From NCBI GenBank assembly GCA_016303065.1, contig JAEDMJ010000004.1:1-64000 (forward strand): a stretch of DNA of 64,000 nucleotides. The letters run 5' to 3'. The notes under the pieces are model-generated. The model did not search any database. It was not told the origin of the DNA and worked only from the letters and a program-made list of their open reading frames with translations. Positions 60,227 through 64,000 of this stretch are shown here, one piece after another. The position numbers and the translations under genes were made by a program. This DNA comes from Clostridiales bacterium. Lineage in GTDB: Bacteria > Bacillota > Clostridia > Oscillospirales > QAMX01. Every line of letters begins with the position of its first letter. The stretch's first letter is position 1.

Positions 60227-60259
60227 GGCTTTGTGTATGTTTTTTATACACAAAGCCCT
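60227..60259 (+). terminator. Terminator of the TetR gene
   Basis: A perfect 13-base-pair stem GGGCTTTGTGTAT/ATACACAAAGCCC with a seven-base loop, then TCTTTG. Confidence 0.7.
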
Positions 60260-60268
60260 CTTTGTTTG

Positions 60269-60297
60269 TTGAAGCGGAGGGACAAACAAAGTATAAT
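60269..60297 (+). promoter_or_regulatory. Promoter of the plsC-patatin operon
   Basis: TTGAAG at 60269-60274, 17-base spacer, TATAAT at 60292-60297, 29 bases before the ATG. Confidence 0.72.
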
Positions 60298-60325
60298 TTC
60301 AGTATTGAATAAAAAGTGGTGAATT

Positions 60326-60931
60326 ATGTCCATGGGACTCAAAAAAGCATACGGCAAAGCTGCGGCTGCCCTTATCCGCATTTACATACGTGTTGTGTAC
60401 CGTCCGGAGTGCATAAACCGGGAAGCCGGAGACCGTCCGGTCATATATGTCTCGAACCACATAAGCCATCTTGACGGCCTGCTGATGCTGACGGCGCTCC
60501 ACTCCGAAAGACCGTATGCGCTGACGGCGAAGGACTGGTTTGACAAAAAGCTTCTCGGTCCGGTGTTTGAGGCGGCAAGGTGTCTCCCGATCAACCGTTT
60601 CGGCCTTGACACCTCATGGCTTCGCGGCGCTTCCGAAAAGCTCCGCGCCGGGAAGAGCGTCATCGTTTTTCCCGAGGGGCACACGGTTCACGGCGGGGAG
60701 CTTGACGAGTTCAAGCCGGGGTTTGCGATGCTTGCGAAAATGACGGGAGCGCCGGTCGTGCCGGTGTGGCACGGGCCGGGACGGGCCTTCAGAAAAACAA
60801 AAATCGTCTTCGGTCCGGCTTCCTGTGCGGAGCTTCCGGCCATGACGTCGGACGCTCTGCGCAGAGAGGGCGAAAGGTTCAGAGGCATGGTCGAAGCTCT
60901 CGGCCGGCAGAACGGAGGCGGAGAGGTATGA
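60326..60931 (+). CDS. PlsC-family 1-acylglycerol-3-phosphate acyltransferase-like protein
   Basis: A 201-residue membrane-associated acyltransferase: YVSNHISHLDGL (H-x4-D), LPINRFGLD, VIVFPEGHTVHGG and GAPVVPVWHG are blocks I-IV in order. One N-terminal hydrophobic segment is present. It would move an acyl chain from a carrier or CoA to a lysophospholipid-type acceptor. GGTGA precedes the ATG. Its stop overlaps the patatin start as ATGA. Confidence 0.9.
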   Translation: MSMGLKKAYGKAAAALIRIYIRVVYRPECINREAGDRPVIYVSNHISHLDGLLMLTALHSERPYALTAKDWFDKKLLGPVFEAARCLPINRFGLDTSWLRGASEKLRAGKSVIVFPEGHTVHGGELDEFKPGFAMLAKMTGAPVVPVWHGPGRAFRKTKIVFGPASCAELPAMTSDALRREGERFRGMVEALGRQNGGGEV

Positions 60932-61764
60932 CGGGACTTGCCCTTGAGGGCGGAGCGAGGTGCGCCGCGTTCACTGCGGGGGTGCTTGACGTGTTTATGG
61001 AGCGGGGAATAACCTTTTCCGCCGCTTCGGGCGTTTCGGCCGGAGGAGGCTGTCTTGCGAATTACCGGTCGGGCCAGCCGGGAAGAGCTCTCGGCGTGAT
61101 GATTCCGGGAAAAAAGAAATATACGGGGCTGAAGTGCTTTGTCCGCACGAAAAATCTCATTGACCTGGACGGAATGTTCCGGGACGGGGACTCCGGCCGG
61201 CCCTTTGATTATGACGCATATCTCAAAAGCGGGATGCATACGGATTTTGTCGCGACCTGCTGCGAGACGGGACTTGCGGAATACCTTTCCGACATGGGAA
61301 GTCCCGAAAGGCTTGAAAACGTCATGAAGGCGACCTGTTCCGTGCCGATAATGTGCGGAGCCGTCGAGATAGACGGAAAGCACTACCTGGACGGGAGCAT
61401 TTCCGATTCGATCCCGTTCCGGCACCTTTTGGAGCTGGGATGCGACAGGGTCGTGGCGGTGCTGACGCGGCCCGTGGGAGCCCGTCCGACCGATTATGTG
61501 AAGCTGAAGGCGGTGCTTTCAAATTTGTACGGGGCGAAATACCCGGCGCTTCTTGCGCGGTTCATGTCGCGCCTCAAGGATTACAGAGCGTCCCTGCGGG
61601 AGCTCGGAAGGCTTGAAAGCCAGGGCAGGGCGCTTGTCATAAGGCCGACGATACCGGCGCCTCCGAAGTTCACCAACGACAGCGCAAAAGTTTTTAATTT
61701 CTATGCTCACGGCCGCGAAAGTGCGGAGGCAATGATTGAGAGGATCGGAGAGTGGTGCGTATGA
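60928..61764 (+). CDS. Patatin-like phospholipase/acyl hydrolase
   Basis: A 278-residue patatin. LALEGGARCAAFTAGVL is the glycine-rich oxyanion loop, SGVSAGG holds the nucleophile Ser37, and KHYLDGSISDS the Asp155 of the catalytic dyad. Bacterial patatins remove acyl chains from phospholipids or transfer them. It overlaps PlsC upstream and the FMN reductase downstream by four bases each, so all three are translated together. Confidence 0.92.
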   Translation: MTGLALEGGARCAAFTAGVLDVFMERGITFSAASGVSAGGGCLANYRSGQPGRALGVMIPGKKKYTGLKCFVRTKNLIDLDGMFRDGDSGRPFDYDAYLKSGMHTDFVATCCETGLAEYLSDMGSPERLENVMKATCSVPIMCGAVEIDGKHYLDGSISDSIPFRHLLELGCDRVVAVLTRPVGARPTDYVKLKAVLSNLYGAKYPALLARFMSRLKDYRASLRELGRLESQGRALVIRPTIPAPPKFTNDSAKVFNFYAHGRESAEAMIERIGEWCV

Positions 61765-62468
61765 AAACTCTGCTGATAAACGGAAGCCCGAGGGGAGAAA
61801 AGAGCGGAACGCTCAGACTGGCCCGCGCCCTTTGCGAGGGACTGGGGGACGGCGCGGAGGAAGTGGTTCTGGCGGACGCGGACATAAAGCCCTGCCGCGG
61901 ATGCTTTTCCTGCTGGGGAGAGACTGCCGGAAAATGCGTCATCAGCGACGGAATGGAGGATATCCTCGAAAAAATTCTCTCCGCGGACACGATCATTGAA
62001 AGCTATCCGCTGTATTTCTGCGGAATGACGGGGATCATGAAGACTTTTGCCGACCGCATCCTTCCGCTGACGCTTCCGTACATGGGAAAGCCCATGCCCG
62101 GATCGGGACGGGCCTTTGTCCGGCTCCGGTACGGCGATCTGATGAAAAAGAAAAAGCTTGTGGTCATTTCGACCTGCGGCTACGGGGAAACCGGGGGAAT
62201 GTTTGACTCGCTCCGCGAGCAGTACGACGCGGTGTGCGGAAAAGACGGGTATATCGGGCTCTTTGTCCCCCAGGGAGAGCTTTTGAAAATCGACGCCCTT
62301 GAACCGCAGATACGGCGCCATCTCAAAAAGTTTACGGAGGCCGGGCGCGAGCTTGCCTCGACGCGGGACATTTCCCGGGAAACGCGCCGGATTCTTTCGG
62401 AGCCGATGCTTCCCGCAAGGGCTTATGAATACATCGCCCTTGCCCGGTGGGGAAATGCCGGACAGTAA
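61761..62468 (+). CDS. NAD(P)H-dependent FMN reductase/flavodoxin-fold protein
   Basis: A 235-residue protein: TLLINGSPRGEKSGTLRLARAL is the FMN phosphate loop, DIKPCRGCFSCW holds three cysteines (45, 48, 51), and ESYPLYFCGMTGIMKTFADRIL the isoalloxazine-side motif of the family. It is longer than usual, with an added C-terminal segment. What an FMN reductase does in an acyl-transfer operon is unclear; reducing an acyl-linked or quinone substrate is one possibility. Confidence 0.87.
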   Translation: MKTLLINGSPRGEKSGTLRLARALCEGLGDGAEEVVLADADIKPCRGCFSCWGETAGKCVISDGMEDILEKILSADTIIESYPLYFCGMTGIMKTFADRILPLTLPYMGKPMPGSGRAFVRLRYGDLMKKKKLVVISTCGYGETGGMFDSLREQYDAVCGKDGYIGLFVPQGELLKIDALEPQIRRHLKKFTEAGRELASTRDISRETRRILSEPMLPARAYEYIALARWGNAGQ

Positions 62469-62509
62469 AAAAATAAAAGCGAAAAAACAAAAAAAGAGGA
62501 GATATTATC

Positions 62510-62755
62510 ATGCTGGTTGAAAAACTCAAAACAATACTCAGCGGAGTGAATCCGGAGATCAACACGGAGACAATCACGGAAGAGACAAAGCTTGTCGGGG
62601 ATCTGGGGCTGGATTCGCTGAATATGATGCTTCTTGCGGTTCAGGTCGAAGACGAATTCGGGTTCCGGTTTGACGATATGCCGACCTTTGAAACCGTCGG
62701 GGACCTTTGCCGGTATATCGACAATAAAACTTCCGGTTCCGCCGGCGCGCGGTAG
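62510..62755 (+). CDS. Acyl carrier protein
   Basis: An 81-residue ACP with the phosphopantetheine site at Ser36 in DLGLDSLNMMLLAVQVEDEFG. The acidic helix II and short loop match FAS-type carriers, but no FAS gene is next to it. AAAAGAGG precedes the ATG. It sits between the FMN reductase and the DUF308/PlsX-like pair, so it may carry the acyl group used by the PlsC and PlsX-like enzymes of this operon. Confidence 0.93.
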   Translation: MLVEKLKTILSGVNPEINTETITEETKLVGDLGLDSLNMMLLAVQVEDEFGFRFDDMPTFETVGDLCRYIDNKTSGSAGAR

Positions 62756-62782
62756 GGCGCAAGTAAAGGTTTGTGAGGTAAG

Positions 62783-63385
62783 ATGAAACGCAAAAAATCC
62801 GGGATTGTTCCGCAGGCAAAGGCGATCAATATAGCGGTTGCCGGAGTTGTCTTCGTCACGGGAGTTTTCCTTCTGTGCTTTTCTCAGCTTCTTGAAAGCA
62901 GGGATATTTTTGTCGTCGCCGGGATGAGCATCCTTGTGGGTGCGGCAAAGATGTTCGGATATTTTTCAAACGATATGTACCGTCTGGCATTTCAGTTCGA
63001 TTTTGCGACCGGACTCTTTATGTCGGCAATCGGTGTGCTGGTGATCGTCTTTCCCACGTCGGCTGCGGTGTTCGTGCCGCTTCTTCTGGGGATATACGTC
63101 ATGCTGGACGGGATGCAGAAGATCCAGATCGCCCTCGACGCCAAAAAATTCGGAATTTCCAAGTGGCCGCTGATACTGTCTACTTCAATCGTTCTTTCCC
63201 TTGTCGGTATTCTTGCCGCGGTCAGCGTTCTGAAGGAGCTTGCCGAGCCGCACGTGCTCTGCGGCGCTGCGCTGCTGGCCGACGGGTGCGAGAACATATG
63301 GATAACCGCGTACACCGTCCGCGTCAGAGCGACAAAGAAAAATCTTCTCGATATGCTCGAGGAAAAAGAGGATGATAACGAATGA
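62783..63385 (+). CDS. DUF308/HdeD-family membrane protein
   Basis: A 200-residue protein with six hydrophobic helices in three pairs; GVFLLCFSQLLESRDIF and LGIYVMLDGMQKIQIALDAKK show the repeated DUF308 pattern (helix, glycine/aspartate turn, helix). HdeD relatives are linked to acid and envelope stress. Its stop overlaps the PlsX-like start by four bases. The role here is unknown, possibly membrane anchoring of the acyl enzymes. Confidence 0.88.
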   Translation: MKRKKSGIVPQAKAINIAVAGVVFVTGVFLLCFSQLLESRDIFVVAGMSILVGAAKMFGYFSNDMYRLAFQFDFATGLFMSAIGVLVIVFPTSAAVFVPLLLGIYVMLDGMQKIQIALDAKKFGISKWPLILSTSIVLSLVGILAAVSVLKELAEPHVLCGAALLADGCENIWITAYTVRVRATKKNLLDMLEEKEDDNE

Positions 63386-64000
63386 AAAAGAGGGTCTGGC
63401 TCGACGCGTTCGGCTGTGACGAGCCCGGGGCGGTGCTTTGCGGCGCGGCGGCGGCTTTGCGCGAGATAGACGGGCTCGAGCTGGTCATGCCCGGGGACAC
63501 CGAAGTTTTGAGGTCTTCTCTTGAAAGCCTGGGCGCGGACATGAGCCGTGTCGAACTGATTGAAGCGCCGCAGACGATATACAACAGCGACAAGCCGACG
63601 GAAGCGGTCATGAAAAAACGCGACTCGTCGATGATAAAGGCGATGACCGGTCTGCGCTCCGACGCGGGCGCGGCGGGGCTTGTGACCGCGGGAAGCACCG
63701 GAGCGGCGCTTGCCGGAAGCGCCGCGTTTCTCGGCAGAATGCCGGGGGTGGTCTTTCCGGCACTTGCGTCGTACCTTCCGACCCAGGAGGACAGAATGGC
63801 GGTGCTTGTGGACTGCGGAGCAAACGTGGACTGCCGTCCGGAGGCTTTGAAGACCTTTGCGCTTTTGGGAGCCGCTCTGGCGGAGAGCATCGGGCGCTCC
63901 GACCCGAAGGTCGCGCTCGTGTCCGTCGGAACCGAAGAGGGAAAGGGCAACGCCTTTTCAAAGGCCGCCTTTGCAATGCTCCGTGAAATGCCGATAAATT
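63382..64000 (+). CDS. plsX: PlsX-like phosphate acyltransferase, C-terminus cut by window edge
   Basis: The first 206 residues of a PlsX-family protein, which normally makes acyl-phosphate from acyl-ACP for phospholipid synthesis. LDAFGCDEPGAVLCGAAAAL is the N-terminal motif (usual DAMGGD here reads DAFGCD), and GLVTAGSTGAALAGSAAFLGRMPGVVFPAL with DCGANVDCRPEAL are the conserved core. ATG 63382 overlaps the DUF308 stop. The divergence at the first motif hints at a specialised paralogue. The frame is open to the right edge. Confidence 0.88.
   Translation, partial: MKKRVWLDAFGCDEPGAVLCGAAAALREIDGLELVMPGDTEVLRSSLESLGADMSRVELIEAPQTIYNSDKPTEAVMKKRDSSMIKAMTGLRSDAGAAGLVTAGSTGAALAGSAAFLGRMPGVVFPALASYLPTQEDRMAVLVDCGANVDCRPEALKTFALLGAALAESIGRSDPKVALVSVGTEEGKGNAFSKAAFAMLREMPIN

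Noticed and set aside
1..64000. CRISPR arrays, tRNA, rRNA, phage or plasmid genes
   Set aside because: I looked on both strands and found no regularly spaced repeats, no cloverleaf-like sequence ending in CCA context, and no integrase, capsid or replication gene.

Overview
The window looks like chromosomal DNA of an anaerobic, probably spore-forming member of the Clostridia. The clues are a cotJABC spore-coat operon, the Firmicutes-style glgC/glgD pair, T-box and THF riboswitch leaders, a rubredoxin/rubrerythrin oxygen-defence protein, many TTG and GTG starts behind strong AGGAGG-type ribosome binding sites, and clear TTGACA/TATAAT promoters. The DNA is GC-rich by eye (not computed), so long antisense shadow frames are common. 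I cannot name a genus. I see no tRNA, rRNA, CRISPR array, prophage or insertion sequence.

Layout. 1-9376 (minus): exopolysaccharide operon of a phosphoglycosyl transferase, an EpsG-like membrane protein and seven glycosyltransferases, running off the left edge. 9611-15098: a TIM-barrel glycosidase-like protein, the convergent cotJABC operon, a sugar isomerase-like protein and a GH31 glycosidase. 15226-18683: CHR-type transporter, nagB, a CsoR-family repressor with a drug/metabolite transporter, and an SGNH hydrolase. 18772-28686 (minus): glycogen operon glgB-glgC-glgD-glgA-glgP plus a GH13 enzyme. 28900-30313: DUF3343 protein and cysteine desulfurase. 30420-31378 (minus): a MetRS-derived protein lacking its catalytic domain behind a methionine T-box. 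31479-33675 (minus): DUF1538 transporter with a P-II-like protein. 33989-36211: ruvC-ruvA-ruvB. 36336-38523 (minus): THF riboswitch, folT, folC. 38735-43353: QueG-like protein, GT2/GtrA pair, trmB, TtcA-like protein and a small orphan. 43481-50693: large glycosidase-like protein, Dabb protein, a 715-residue orphan, YbaK, LOG and a small membrane protein. 50930-55245 (minus): operon of an acyl-AMP ligase fused to a carrier domain, a tandem PlsC acyltransferase, an LRAT-like protein and a phosphopantetheinyl transferase. 55519-59430: UroD-like, PNPOx-like, UDG-like, Cu/Zn-SOD-like and an Hrb-rubrerythrin fusion behind a Fur/PerR-like box. 59649-64000: TetR regulator, PlsC, patatin, FMN reductase, acyl carrier protein, DUF308 protein and a PlsX-like protein cut by the right edge.

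How parts fit. The glycogen operon holds every enzyme for making and mobilising the polymer. nagB, GH31, the GH13 enzyme and the unclassified glycosidase-like proteins point to a carbohydrate-fermenting life. The two acyl-transfer clusters near the right end together encode a ligase-loaded carrier, a free carrier, a carrier-activating enzyme, three PlsC domains, an LRAT-like and a patatin hydrolase/acyltransferase and a PlsX-like protein. This is more than housekeeping phospholipid synthesis needs and is my best candidate for an undescribed system. The second is the T-box-controlled, catalytic-domain-less MetRS.
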